Counted from the stretch's first letter, positions 47,878-60,869 are shown. The stretch is DNA of 64,000 bases from Lycorma delicatula (GCF_047948215.1 NC_134455.1:78870189-78934188); one strand, 5' to 3'. Made by a program: numbers and translations. Notes: generated by a model not told the origin, from the sequence alone.

Positions 47878-48482
47878 AACTGAAAAAATTTGTGAAAAAA
47901 CGAAGTGAGCCATCTACATCCAGTGAATCGATTGGTAAAAAGACAAGTTTGTAGAATGAGAGTTATTTAAATTACGGTTTTAATCTCAGTAGATGGAAAG
48001 CTACAGTGCGTTGGTTTCTTTCATGTCTTCTTCGATTAAAGCATCAAACCATCGAAATTAACTCGGCGCTTTGAAACTAAACATCCGGATAATAAAAGTA
48101 AACGCTTGGAATTTTTCTAAACAAAATTACATACTTTAAGAATTCAACAAGCTTCTATTTGTAAATCAGGCCGTACTGATAAAGTACACTTAAAGCATCT
48201 TATCTCGCAGCAATAAGAACAGCTAAGAAAAGTTCAAACCCCGTACAATCGCAGAAAACTTCATACTGCCTGATGCGATTGATACGATCAATGTTTTATT
48301 TGGTGTGGAAAAAACAAAAAATTCCGCTTTCTAAAGACACAGTATCAAGGCGAATCGATGACATAGCTGCCGATGTTCGCGATCAGATAATTCAGCAAGT
48401 TACTTCAAGTGGATCTTTTAATATTAAATTTAATGAATTAACAGATGCGACAAAAATTTCTCAGTTTTTAATTTTTTTGTGA
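47878..48482 (+). pseudogene. hAT transposase relic (SCAND3/ZBED5/FAM200-like)
   Basis: An N-terminal piece of a hAT-superfamily transposase. The ATG-initiated frame at 48273-48482 ends the readable part. Seen in order: KLKKFVKKRSEPSTSSESIG, NESYLNYGFN, then the BED-type zinc finger LQCVGFFHVFF and SIKPSKLTRRFETKHPD. The family has CxxC and RHLETKH there, so one Cys and one His are lost. SYLAAIRTAKKS, then PRTIAENFILPDAIDTINVL in a second frame, and PLSKDTVSRRIDDIAADVRD back in the first frame follow. The text ends after TSSGSFNIKFNELTDATKI. Several stops and two opposing frameshifts are present. The catalytic core and dimerisation region are absent, so this is a truncated dead copy. Confidence 0.85.
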
Positions 48483-49709
48483 TATGATTGCAGTAGGGAG
48501 AGGTCAACCGATGAAAATATGATGTAAATGTACATGTATTATTTATTCGAGTTAGAATGTATTAGGATTATGATTACGTTAACAGAACTGTACTAAAAAT
48601 GAAAGACTTTCAATATTTTAAGCTTTATATTAACATCATGCCGTATAGTATTTAATTAAATGCAGGTAAAAGAAGAAAAAATTCAAGTACTACCAACAAA
48701 TGGTAGCTCACATAAATTTGTTGAAAGGTCAATAAATTTTTAAAAAATTATATGGAGTTTGTTTGATTTTTATAAAGATTTTTGAGTTTTACGGCTTAAC
48801 ATACTTAAAAACTTTTCTTCCTCGTTTATTCTATCCTGGCAGTAGTAATGACTTTTGGATATTCAGTCTGCACTTATAATCTACACTTTAAAAAGAAAAA
48901 CATTAAATGGCAAAAATACGTTCCATCTAGAAGTGAAATTCTTGAACTTCGTGTTGATAAATATTAATAAGTGAAAAACAAATGGATAGATACGAAAATG
49001 ATTTGGTATAAAATTGCGTCAGTTGTTTTGATTACTTTGCAGCAAATCAAAATTCTACTTAGAATAAATATATATATTTTATTGGAATAAACAAAAATAT
49101 ATTAAAGACATAGCTTCGAGAAACAGCATCGCATCAAATCTGTGAAGTTCTTTACCATTTTAATTTAAAATTTCTGAATATTTACCAATTTCCGTGGCAT
49201 ATTATATAAACGAACTATTATATAACTTTTAAAAATAAAAGTATAAATTGCCCAAATAAGTGAAAAATATTTATAAACAGTAAAAAATTTAAAAAATCAT
49301 TTAGAGATCAATCTCCTAGACAACAACCAAGATATTTACAGATGAAAATTTTGAGACGTGATTGAATTAACAATCAGATTTGTTTAAAACTTGTCATCGG
49401 CTGTAAGTGATTATATATGTATAAATTATGAAGCACACTAACAAATTTTTTCTTGATCAAAAATAAAATATATATATCTTTTCTAAAATTTTTAAAAATA
49501 AATCGATTGAAAATCATACAAATTATTTCAAATCTTTATTAATATCATTACATTTTGTTTTGCTGTTGAAAAAAAATTTGCAATCGGTTTCCCTGACGAG
49601 ATAATACGTAAATAATAATGTCTTCATACCTCCACAATCTTTATAATTTGTTGATTAAACACGATAGAAAATTATGCAATAAAATCATCAAATTTTATTT
49701 TCTTAATAA
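48483..49709. other. AT-rich intergenic DNA, nothing recognised
   Basis: It may include decayed hAT sequence, but no motif remains that I can read. Confidence 0.5.
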
Positions 49710-50560
49710 GTAGGGTTCCCCCTTGCGGCTTAGCCCGCGATTTCAATGCGGCTTCACCCGCATATTTCTTTTAATAGCAAACTTATTTATTTATAAATAA
49801 AATTTATTTTTTCAAGAATATTGTATTTAGCTTTTCATTTCATCCTGATAAAATGGTAAATAAAATCTTATTAAATATATAGGAGGAATGTATCATAAAC
49901 AACGAATTGTTGCACAACACTTAAATAAAGAAAAAAAGGAAGATAAAGATTGAACAATCGTTGTCAGACCAATTCAACTTTTAATGAATTGAAATAATCC
50001 AATAAAAACTAATAAGCAGAACCCAATAAAAATAAAGAAAATATGTATTACAATCCCCAATCTAGCATCCCTGTCGCAGTTTCACCCGCGCTCTACGGTT
50101 ACTTGCATTTTCCACCGCGGTCAGGGGTTATTCAGTTTGTTTTCCATTTTTTTAAAATTACTTTTATGTTTTTTGGTCAAATAACCGGTGACGGGTGCAG
50201 CCAGTCGTGTCGTACATACGGAGGCTACGTTACTTGATCCGCTGCGTCTTACACCGTCGCAACCCATAGAAAATCGAAATTCAAAAAAAACGGAAAATGG
50301 TTTTTATATTTTTATCTGAAGAGTATTTGCAAGCCCCAATCTAGTAAATATCTCTTTTAATACAGTCAGAAATGGAGAAAATATGCCATTTTTGTTCAAA
50401 AATGTTTAACACTTCTTCACAACTTTTTAAATTTCAAAAAATGTAGAAATTGGTTTTTTATATATTTACATAGAAATTACACACACCAACCAAAAATCAA
50501 GTTGATATCTTCATTTATTATCGAGAAATTAAAAAAAAAATTAAAAATTAATTTTTACCA
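49710..50560. repeat. GC-richer repeat scraps, unclassified
   Basis: 49710-49770 (GGGTTCCCCCTTGCGGCTTA, GCGGCTTCACCCGCATATTT) and 50060-50265 (TTTCACCCGCGCTCTACGG, CCACCGCGGTCAGGGGTTAT, GGTGACGGGTGCAGCC) are GC-rich islands in AT-rich DNA. 50460-50530 contains ACACACCAACCAAAAATCAA and GTTGATATCTTCATTTATTA, a style common at insect transposon ends. The frame at 50043-50237 is not gene-like. No element class can be named. Confidence 0.45.
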
Positions 50561-52920
50561 TATTCTCATGAACATTAATCATACCAAAAAACAAGATTTA
50601 TTTATATGTTACCAATAAATTAAACAAAAAAAAAAATAGTAAATTTCATTTTATGTTCATTTTAACCCTTTAAACTTGTAATTTTAAATAAGTCCTTTCT
50701 TAGTGTGACTTATACCGTAACAAAAGCATGTATACACCTCAATTTATCTACACTAGTTTTTTTGGACGTTGATGAATCAGTCAATCAGTCAGGACAAGTT
50801 GCTTATAGTTGGAAATTTTAACACTAGTAATCGATGTTGACTTGATGTTTTTATAATTATTGTTACTTTGGTAAATGTAATAATTTATTTCTAATATTAC
50901 AAATTAAAATCTATTTTCAAACATTTTTCCCTTTATGTCTTACTTGTCTATTTTCACGGTGAATAGGTTATGCCTTGTAATTTTTGAATGAAAGTAATCA
51001 AGGTTAAAATCAGAGTGTTGGGAACGTTGTCTGTTATAAAAAAAGAGATGAATATAAAGAGAACAATTTTTTACAGACTTTTTGTCTATAACCTATGTGT
51101 ATCCTTCAATTTTGTAGCGTATTTAGAATTCTGCAATCGTTTATCCTGATTTCAAGACTTCTCTATTATTTATAATCTTTAGAATAAGTATTTTTATATT
51201 ACGCTGAATGAGCATTCCAAAATATAATTAATTTTTGTTAGTATAAAAAATACTCAAGAATTTTTGTTATTATGAATCGGATTTCATCCAGAGTGTCTCT
51301 CAAAATACGAGAATAATTCCAGGATATGTTTTATAAGTTAAAAGAAAGTAAAATACTTCCTGTCCAGTAACGCTTCGTTGTAGCCAGTGAAAAAGTTTAC
51401 CCTGATTTCTGTTCAAATAACTCAATGAAATTTAAATAGTGTTATTAAACTCTTATCTTATTTCATTTTATTTTTATTAAATGATTTTTTTAATAAAACA
51501 TTTTCTATTTTTTAGTTTGTTTTAAAATATTACAGTATTCAGCCACGATTCGATCTGTCTTGTTTTTATTTAAAGGAGATTCCTTAAACTTCTTCATTTT
51601 CATTTAATGCTACTAATATAGATTTTTTAGGAATTAAATTCTTTACAAATGTTGAAATATTTTATAATAGCAATTCAATTAATTGATTGAACATCAAACG
51701 TAAAAAAATTGTTTATGGCAACACCAATTTTTTTTATTTTACAAAAGTTTTTTTTAAAATTACTAGATATACAGTTAAGGACTTGTTTTGTTAAATTATT
51801 TTAGGTCAAAATATAAGACTATGAAATAGTCTATGACTATGACTATATATGAAATTTACCTCTTAATTTAAGTTCCAAGAATTTTAGTATGGTTTTAGTT
51901 AACCTTAGAGCAGAAGTAAGATCGGAACTTCCTCAACTTATGACTCAAAAACAAAGCTTCAAAATGTTTGTATGATTTGTTTTTTAATCTACACTTGTAG
52001 AATATGTCCTGAAGTTCTTTTCGGTTGTTTATAAGACAACCTGTATTTTTGCACAAGTAATGAAATTATTTTATTTTTATTAAAGTTATAAAAATAATAT
52101 ACTATATTTGTGAGTTTTTTAGGATTAGTTTAATACTCGTACAGGAGACGTGCAGGCTTGTAAATTATTGTTTTCAATTTTTTTAAATTAAAATAAAATT
52201 TTATCAAAAAACTTGTTTGAACAAAAGCCTCGTAAATAATTTTGGGTAGTACCATCCCTTAATGTTAAGTAACGGAAAATTTTATAGAATTAGTAATTTA
52301 ACAAGAATTTTTTGTCTCGTTTTAATTTTTACTTAAAAATTGACTGTTTTAATTCCTTCCTCAACATTTTTATTTTATTCCGTACTTCATTCATTATTTT
52401 TGTAAATATGCATTCTTAATATATGATGTAATAATTTTGTTTTTACGATTTTATAATTTTTTATTTTAGTGAACTTACTAATTCAAAATGAATTTATTTT
52501 GTATGTAGTTGTGATTCTGATCTGATTAAGGTTTGCCTAAATACTTCCGGGTAGATGCTGGGGAAATTCGTATTGATAATATCAAAGATTTTCATATAAT
52601 TTCATTATTATAACATATATTTGAATGATAATATTAATAATAATAAAAGTGTTTTTAATTACTGAATTACATTAAAGTATTATGAAAGTAAATTTCGACT
52701 GGATTTTTACACATCCCTGTTTATTTCTATTTTTTTGTTTGTTTTTAAATGAAAATAAAGAGATTTTTCCTCAATATAACTTTGTCGAAGTGTTTTTGTT
52801 GTTATCTAAGGTATGACATAAGATATGGTCAATAATGATCACAATTTTGTAATAATTGTACTCAAATAAGGATTTCTAAGAGAATTACATATATAATCAA
52901 ATTTCGACGGAAATATCCAT
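50561..52920. other. AT-rich intergenic DNA
   Basis: No gene seen. Around 50775-50810, GATGAATCAGTCAATCAGTC resembles a repeat end. Otherwise nothing recognised. Confidence 0.5.
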
Positions 52921-52939
52921 TTTGACCATCTTTGAATCC

Positions 52940-52973
52940 AGTTTGACTAGTTTCTGCCGAAACTAGTCAAACT
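52940..52973. repeat. Perfect 15-bp hairpin with a 4-nt loop
   Basis: AGTTTGACTAGTTTC (52940-52954) and its complement (52959-52973) flank TGCC. It lies about 20 bp upstream of the dispersed repeat at 52990. Confidence 0.92.
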
Positions 52974-52989
52974 CCAAACATTTGGATTT

Positions 52990-53320
52990 TGGACATTTTC
53001 TTAACTGCAGTAATAAGCCCCCATTGAGAGCTTTTCAACGATATATCATAAGTGGTACTACTTATTTTCATTGGTTCCAGAGTTATAGCCAAATAAAATT
53101 TTAATTAATGAAATATTGGTTCTTACAAGGAGAAGGCACATCGATTCGAATCAAACTTAATCTCTTTTTTTAATTTTTTTATTTTTTTAATTTAAATATA
53201 TTGATTTGTTAATAATTTTTAACAAAAATTTATTTTTGTAAAAAAAAATGTGTATATGTGATTTAATAGGCGTACAAGGAAGTCATGTGATATCCATACT
53301 AGATTTTTTCATTCAGAGGA
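52990..53320 (+). repeat. Dispersed repeat, second copy
   Basis: Partner of 40370-40770. It matches through AAATAAAATTTTAATTAATG, AAGGCACATCGATTCGAATC and AATAGGCGTACAAGGAAGTC, without the AT-rich insertion present in the other copy. Confidence 0.8.
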
Positions 53321-53409
53321 GCCTATATAAAACCTCTTGAATGTAAACAGTTTGAAAAAAAATGTATATATAGAAATTTATGATGTAATAAATGTAAAAA
53401 AAAAAGATC

Positions 53410-53412
<3 letters not shown>

Positions 53413-53463
<51 letters not shown>
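53413..53463. repeat. (TA)n microsatellite
   Basis: About 50 bp of TA; a second TA run follows at 53548-53581, 85 bp away. Confidence 0.95.
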
Positions 53464-53466
<3 letters not shown>

Positions 53467-53544
53467 TCTCTCGTAAAAATCGGTTAGATTATAGAAAAAC
53501 GGGTGAAAAAACAGGCTTTCAAAAACTGGATTTTCGATGTTATG

Positions 53545-53547
<3 letters not shown>

Positions 53548-53581
<34 letters not shown>
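53548..53581. repeat. (TA)n microsatellite
   Basis: About 34 bp of TA. Confidence 0.95.
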
Positions 53582-53583
<2 letters not shown>

Positions 53584-53857
53584 TTTTATTCAGACCTTTG
53601 ATAAAGAAAAATTAGCTGGTGATATTTAAGACTTGTCGTTGGCTAATAAGTAAATTCGTGTCAAAGATATGTTAAAATGTGATAGTCAAACAGTATCATT
53701 TAATAAATAATTAAAAAATAAATAACTGATACTTATAAAATTCGAAACGAATTATTAAAATAAGATAAATTTCAATCATTTGTAAATCAAGGTTAAAAAG
53801 TATTCTTATCGTAAGAAAAAAAACAGGAACAGCCGGTTATTTTAAAATAAAAATCAG

Positions 53858-53891
<34 letters not shown>

Positions 53892-55850
53892 TTAATAATT
53901 TTAAATATTTTAATTCAACTCTCCCACTTAGTTATAAATAAATAAAACTTGTTAACTATGAACCAGTTTTTTTAAAGATAAAATTAAAAAAAAAAGGATT
54001 TTACAAATAATCAATTTTTCACGGTTAAATTAATATTTATCATACGTAAGATATAACTCTATGATTAAACTATAAAATAATTTACTACTGCATGAACGCT
54101 CAAAGATTTGTAAATATATTATTTATACACATTGAATACTAACAAAAATTACAGTAATTTAATTTTATTATGTTTAATAATAAACATTATAAAAGTATTT
54201 TTGATTTAATATGGAACTATAATTGTGATTTAATAATTAACAATGTGTATGAAATACTTAAAGAAATAAAAAGCCCAATAAAATTTGTATCAATCTAATA
54301 AAATATATACTTCGCTGACATATGCATTCTATTTCGTCTTTGAAACCTGTCACAAGAAGAATAAAGAAGAAGTTTTTAAAACAATTTAATTATAATTTTT
54401 AAAAAATCTTGGCACTGGAGGTGTTATACTTTCTCAGCATTGAAAAACTGAAGCTATATTTCGAAAACATAGATTTCAAACGATTTCATAGATTTCAAGA
54501 TTGTCCTATTTTACGATGAGTTGCCAAAAAATAGGAATATTTTTCAAATATTCGTGTTTAATTTTAAGTAAAAGATTAAAGTTTTACATTTTAATGTAAC
54601 ATTTTGTGTTCTCTTGTGGTGAAAATGAAAAAATTTACAATACTGAATGATAATTCTCAGTTTTGAATCTCAGTTAAGCACGTAACTTTACTTTAATATC
54701 AAATTAAAATGAAAAAATTCTTTTGAGAAAAAAAAAATTAATTCGTTAATGTTAAAAACTGAGTATATTAGTCATAATCAATGTACATATTATTTAAAAA
54801 AGTTTTTTAGAAATCTGTAAACAATTTATAAAATCATTTTCATCCTAAGATTATAAAAAAAAAGAAGTTATTTATATAAATATGCAAGTAATCAAATTCA
54901 ATATTACAAAACAATATATACGTAAACTACGTATAAACTGATAAATTTAATAGTTTAAACGAAAAAAGGTTTTGTTTAGTAATTTTAAGTTACGTAAATT
55001 ATTAATCCCATTTTTGGTTACAATGAGATTGACCCGAAATATGGAGAACTTTCCAGACCGTAGCTAGGAATTAAATTCAGGTTTTTTGGTTTAACAAGTA
55101 AGCATGTTACAGCTTGTATCACCAATGCAAATCACTTAACTTCATGAAAATAGAAGAATTAAAAAAGGAAAACATAATTTTGGGGAGGGAATAATTTATT
55201 TGTCTCACATAATTTAGGTTTATAATAACAAATTATTGAGTTGCCGTAACAAGTAAAATTTTACGCAGTACGACAAAAATACTGATAAATGTCTGAAGAG
55301 AAGAGATTTCTTTAATAAGAAAACACATTATTACAGAGATCTTTTAATGATAATAGAAGGGCCGTTTATAGAACGGATCTTTAAACCTTCAATGTTTCTT
55401 CCAGTGATATGTACAACTGGTATTATAATTCTTTAAATTGATTTTATTTTTTTGTATAAACAAAATTCATAATCTTTTCGAAGAATGGATTTTTCAATAT
55501 TTAAAACTTATCCTTAATAACATAACTTCTCCTTAATAATAGCTTACTTATCACGATTTGCAACTTAATGAACTTTACCAAAACACCAGACATATAGTGT
55601 TACATAAAATAAATCCACTGCTATTATTGGTTGCTAAACAATTAATGATAATACTCAAGTTTTTTTATCGTATTATTCATATTACCGGGTAGAAATAAAA
55701 TCAAAAACCTCTATTATTAAGCATTTTTATTTATAACATTATAAATTTTAAACTTTTCTATACATAAATAACTAAATCAAATTATTAATAATAATATAAG
55801 TATAAAATAATTTTGAGAGAAGAGTTTTGTTTAGTTTAAACTATAAAAAT
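53582..55850. other. AT-rich DNA with a (TAA)n run
   Basis: (TAA)n occupies 53862-53889. No gene or dispersed repeat recognised. Confidence 0.55.
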
Positions 55851-55854
55851 ACGA

Positions 55855-56165
55855 CAGAGACATTTAAGGAGGAGTCTAGTAACATCATTAATATATCTCT
55901 TTGTTTTATCGATGGAGGTCAGCTGAACAACTCTGATCAAATTATCGGATTAACACGCAGAAACATATCGAGTCTAGGCAGGCAGTTGAGAAGTTGATCA
56001 GAATTACTTTTTCCTTTAATCACTACTACATCCCATCATCATTCCTTCTTTGTCGATTTCTTCTTCTTTTTCACCTTAATTCAACCACCCTATCATTTCC
56101 CACTTTATAAACCCCCCCCCCCTACCACCTCGCTTGTTTTTAACTTGTTTCCTCACTGTATATTT
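55855..56165. other. Less AT-biased island of unknown nature
   Basis: 55860-56010 reads as complex sequence (GAGGAGTCTAGTAACATC, GGAGGTCAGCTGAACAACTC, GAGTCTAGGCAGGCAGTTG). It is followed by a pyrimidine-rich stretch and an 11-nt C run at 56112-56122. No open frame or known repeat matches. It could be an untranslated or regulatory region or an unrecognised repeat. Confidence 0.4.
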
Positions 56166-57600
56166 TCCGTATGATAATTATCTATGTAAATAAACTACAA
56201 GAAATGAATAAAATGTTCCGTCAAATAGTTTTGTTAATGTTTATTAATTCTTAACTGATACTATTTTGCATTTTACAACCTTGCCGCAATCAACGCTTAA
56301 ATATTGAACAATTTTTAAGGATCAAGTTATGTGAATGGCAATCAAAATTAAACTTAATGTTATCACGTATAAGATTAATCCTTACTACTTAAATTATTTA
56401 ACAATTCTTTCCTGTTTACTTTAAAATAAATCATTATTTATATGATAATAAGTAAAAAAATTGACCCACGAAATATATATTTTATTATCGATATAAAACA
56501 GGTTTTTATTTTTTTTAGCAACATTTTCGCCTCAGGTTTTATTACGTTTAGATAGCAGAATTTTTGTGAATTTTTTAACTGGATGCCCTTCTGTATACTG
56601 AAGTACTAAAAGATAATATCACGTGCTACTGTATAATAATAGATTTTATTATTTACCCTGTTCATTACAAATCACGTTCAAGTTTACTTAACAACGTTGT
56701 TTTTAATAAAATATTAAATTATTCATAAAGACCAATTGCTAATATTAGACTAATTGAAATAACTAGAAATTAACGAATTCTTATTGTTAATATACGAATA
56801 TTATTTATCTTTTAAATGTTAATAACTAATATATTTTTTCCGGTTTTATATACACTAAGTAAAAATTAGACTTAGGGATATTTTATTTTTATTTATTTTA
56901 AAACCATTAAGACGTGAATCAAAATAAAAGATTTTTTTTCGGTTCTTTTATTTTACTTTATTCGGACGAATTATTTAAGAATGACGCGGGGATATTTTCT
57001 TAATTACTCACTTCAGCCGTAAAGTCTTTTTTACTCTCCCCCAAAAATCCAAATTAATCTAGTCATATATACGTCTAATGAAGCTAGAGTTCCTCAAATA
57101 AGTCAGTAAAATATCCAACGATTAAAATTCAAAAACTACACACAAAATTATGTACTTTACTGCCTCGTAAGATTGATGGCAAGACAAAATATTTTATCTA
57201 GAGAAGATTACGATCTTTTAAAATATTTCTACAAAATTACAATTTTGTCTCAAATGATTAATGCCAAGACTGTGCTAAAGTAAACTAATACTATACACAT
57301 GCTGCCCAAGTAGTCTATGTCCAGTAATAAAAAAATTGAATCTTATTCAAGGAATACCCATCGCGAATTACAGATTTTGAAATTTTTTTTCGGTTAGATC
57401 TAATAAATAATCTAGATTTATAAAAGCATCATTCCCAGTTTTAGTTCAGAATAATTATATTAGTTATTAGCGTTATAAACATATGTAAAACAAAACAAAT
57501 CAGTTTTAGCTGCAGTTTAGTGTGTATTAAAACGGGTTCAAGTCGTGTAAATGGAAAAGATAATCATTCTTCACAATATCATTATTACTATGTTTTGGTT
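56166..57600. other. AT-rich intergenic DNA, nothing recognised
   Basis: No feature that I can support. Confidence 0.55.
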
Positions 57601-57825
57601 TCCTGGCAACCAATGGAACTCCACTTTATTGTGGATAGAGAGAGTAAGGAACCCCTAGAAATATTCCCACCCAAATGTAAAATTAAAACGACATGAGCTG
57701 AGTGCCCTTATATTTTCTTAACTGCCAATCTAGGTGAAAATTCGCTTGTAACTAGAACCTTTTTCTTTAACCTAAAATATGTAACGAGGTTGGGAAACTG
57801 TAGTATATTTAACAAGGATTAACCA

Positions 57826-58017
57826 TTAAGAAGTTCTTGGATTGATATCATAACATATTCCACCCTTAACCTGTTCATTAACTGGAACAATTTTTGTAAC
57901 ATATAACACAGCTTCAGGCGAATCCAGGCGTAATAAATTAAGAATATGATTTAAGCCACTGAAATTCAGTAATATTAAGCTAGTTTTGTTATCAGCAATA
58001 GTAAAGTCAAGAAACTC
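57826..58017 (-). pseudogene. Unrecognised coding-like fragment
   Basis: A 63-codon open frame without an ATG, between stops at 58018-58020 and 57826-57828. It reads EFLDFTIADNKTSLILLNFS, then GLNHILNLLRLDSPEAVLYV, then TKIVPVNEQVKGGICYDINP and RTS. The residue mix is protein-like rather than AT-driven. Further minus-strand text downstream (about 57600-57760), such as ENIRALSSCRFNFTFG and HNKVEFHWLPGNQ, may belong to the same relic in other frames. I do not know the family; a decayed mobile element is the likeliest source. No convincing splice sites flank it. Confidence 0.3.
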
Positions 58018-58020
58018 TTA

Positions 58021-58790
58021 TTTTTTTAATTTATATTACACATATTGACATAATCATGTGTAATTTTAGCTGAATTCTATAACTGTTTTCGATGAATCAA
58101 TTTGTATTTAATCTGCATAGGGTAGATCGACTTTATGTATTCAGTAACATCAGTGATAAAAAGAGGAGAAAATTTCTTTTTTTTTTTTTTTAATAATCCT
58201 AAAAAATAAAATAATAATTACGGTTTTAGAAACGCAGACCTCTTCAAGCTATGTTTCTCAAAATAGTTTCGGAAAGGAATCTTCTTTCTGGATTTGATCT
58301 CTAAGAGAAATTATTTATTTAATCGCTTGGAATTTTTACGTTGGTATAATTCCAAAATACATAACAATTTTTTTCAAATCTACGGGTTAAGAAGTAAAAA
58401 TTGAAGAATGTTTAAAATAATCATATTTTTAAGGAAGAGAAACAGTAAAACCACTTCCTGAAAAAAAGATATGAACTTTTTCTAACTCTGATATTAAGAA
58501 TAAAACTGATAAAAAATTTTAAGACTATGCATAAAAATAGAAAAATTTATAAAAACCATACATTTTAAAATAGAAATTAATTTTTTTTCAATAATGCTAC
58601 TCCAAATTATAGTTTTAATATTATTTTTTTTATCGGTTAAAATGGAAGTATGAATACATCTTGTGAAATAAATTTTTTGTTTAAAGTTTAAATCTAAAAA
58701 TGTACGATTTTCTTCACTGTGAAGTTGTAATACTTTTCTGGCATCGGTTGTTTATTCTTACGTAGCGGACACATACATGGAAAAAGTAAC
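58021..58790. other. AT-rich intergenic DNA, nothing recognised
   Basis: It includes a 16-nt T run near 58176-58191. Confidence 0.55.
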
Positions 58791-58794
58791 CTAA

Positions 58795-59700
58795 GATTTT
58801 TTTTTTGGGGATGGGAATAATTTATTATGAAGTATTATGCAAATCATCGTTACATGTTTAAATAAATCAAAAAAAATTTTAAAATCGATATTTTTAATTT
58901 TTCCCTGCTCCCCCACTCCAAAATCACCTTCCAAAAAAATTTTGAATTTGTTTACTATGTTAAATGGAAGAAACTAATAAAAACTTCCACTAAAAAATTT
59001 ACAACCAATAAAAACTAAGGTTTCTTTTTAGGGGGTGAGGGATGAATTATAATGAAACTATATTGTAATACTATTGTTAAAAGTTTAATAACAACTTTAA
59101 ATATTATTAAAAGTTTAAATAAACCAAAAAGCAAAAAATCGATATTTTTAAAATTTGATCAGTTCTCCCACACCCAATATAGCCACCAAAGTATTCTTTT
59201 TTGAGGGTCACTTGCACTACAAACTGCTACTCCTAGGAAGACAAAATAACATTCGGTTAAAAAATATGCAATAAATAAATATAGCTTTTTTTGATTTTTG
59301 GAAAAGGGGAAAAATTTTGGGTCAATTTTTTTTAAATGGTAGGATAAGCAAGCAGGATGTACTGAGCTTAATATCAGGTAGGGTTATCTTTAAAAATTTT
59401 GAGAAAATTGACCCAAAAACTATCTATCCTCTGGTGATATTGATTCCAAAATTTACCCTACAAATTTCCCATATACACGAGCTGTACAAAATTTCATTAA
59501 AATCTGTTTATCCAGTCAAAAGTTATTAAGCTTCAAACACGTACATACAAATATTAGCTACCGAATTTTCTTGTTTTTTTTGGAATCACTGTCATGAAAC
59601 GTCGAGAAGTGAAACAAACCCAACCCTTTTTTGACTGATTACTATATTTTCCTTCTTGCAGCATAGCTCTAGTGTTATGATACCAGGAAAATAAAAATTA
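58795..59700. repeat. Degenerate tandem units in an unclassified repeat
   Basis: Two related units share the order GGGGATGGGAATAATTTA / GGGGGTGAGGGATGAATTA, AAATCGATATTTTTAA and a C-rich block (CTGCTCCCCCACTCC / GTTCTCCCACACCCAA), starting near 58803 and 59030. The 3' part (59480-59570) carries AAATTTCATTAAAATCTGTT and ACGTACATACAAATA, a style shared with the repeats at 24126 and 25960. The frame at 59317-59529 lies in this repeat and is not a gene. Confidence 0.5.
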
Positions 59701-60249
59701 TTAACAGACCCGTAAAATAATGTGAGAAGATTTACTACAATAGAAAATCATTAAAAACAAGCCTACAATACATCTATATTAATAATAGAAATATCAACGG
59801 AAAAGTATTTTTGAATATTAATAAAGAAATTAAATTATAGTTTGTTTTTTTTACAAAACAAGAAAAAATTGACATAACCAATAATTATGTTTTTATCATA
59901 AAATTCCGTTAATATACTGAAATAAATTTGTTAAGAAATGAAATTCTAAACGTAAATATTTTACATAAACGCTATTATTCTGTTATGATTATTAAACAGA
60001 AAGTAAAAGAAAATCAAATTTCATCAAACAAAAATATGATTTTTCAAATATACTCATAGTAATAAACAATAGTCACAGTTATGAAATTTTGGTAAGACCA
60101 GCATTAATTCCAAAAAGGAATAATTGAATAAATTCACAGATGGCGAGACGAAATTATTTGTTTGATATTGTAAATATAGTTAAGTACTGCACCTGCAATA
60201 CTATAAACCTGTAAGGAATAGATAACGTTATTTTTTCAGATAATAAGGG

Positions 60250-60288
<39 letters not shown>

Positions 60289-60869
60289 GTTGTATGATTT
60301 ACAACTTTCTTCGATAAGGAATATAGCTACAAAACAAGTGGAAATAGTGTTAAATGTTTTCAGAATTTTAAATTAAAATATGTTTGTTAACTTCCAGCAG
60401 TAATAGAAATTGATACAGCAAAGATATATTGTTATATATCATTACAATAATTATTAGGACATTTTCAAAGTAAAGGACAGTTATTGTATAAATAAATAAG
60501 TAGCATAAAGAAAAATATGTGTAATTCATACCTAAAATGTAGAGCATTTTGAAAATATATAAGAAAATTTTAAAAATGATTATGTTTGGGCGCCAAGATA
60601 TGCACGCTAATAGAAGTAAGATTACTGAAGTAGAATCTAGTTTTTGATAATAATTCTTTCATTATGAAAACCTAGTTGAAAAGAATTGAAACATTATACC
60701 AACACTTAACTGTCAAAATAACTATTTGCAAGTTGCAACTCTGTAATCAACGTGAATATGTATTTTTTGTTAATAGGTAATTAAGAGAGGCTGATGTCAT
60801 ATTCTCTAATGAATATTTATAACAAGATGCAAATAGATATAGATCGTGTTGTCGATCGGTTTGCTAAGT
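59701..60869. other. AT-rich DNA with a (TA)n run
   Basis: The TA microsatellite is at 60253-60287. No gene recognised. Confidence 0.6.

Noticed and set aside
50043..50237. 64-codon frame as a small secreted or membrane protein
   Set aside because: It lies in GC-richer repeat scraps, with no start context or family features.
4742..60287. CRISPR-like arrays
   Set aside because: The regularly repeated stretches are dinucleotide microsatellites without unique spacers, and the genome is eukaryotic.
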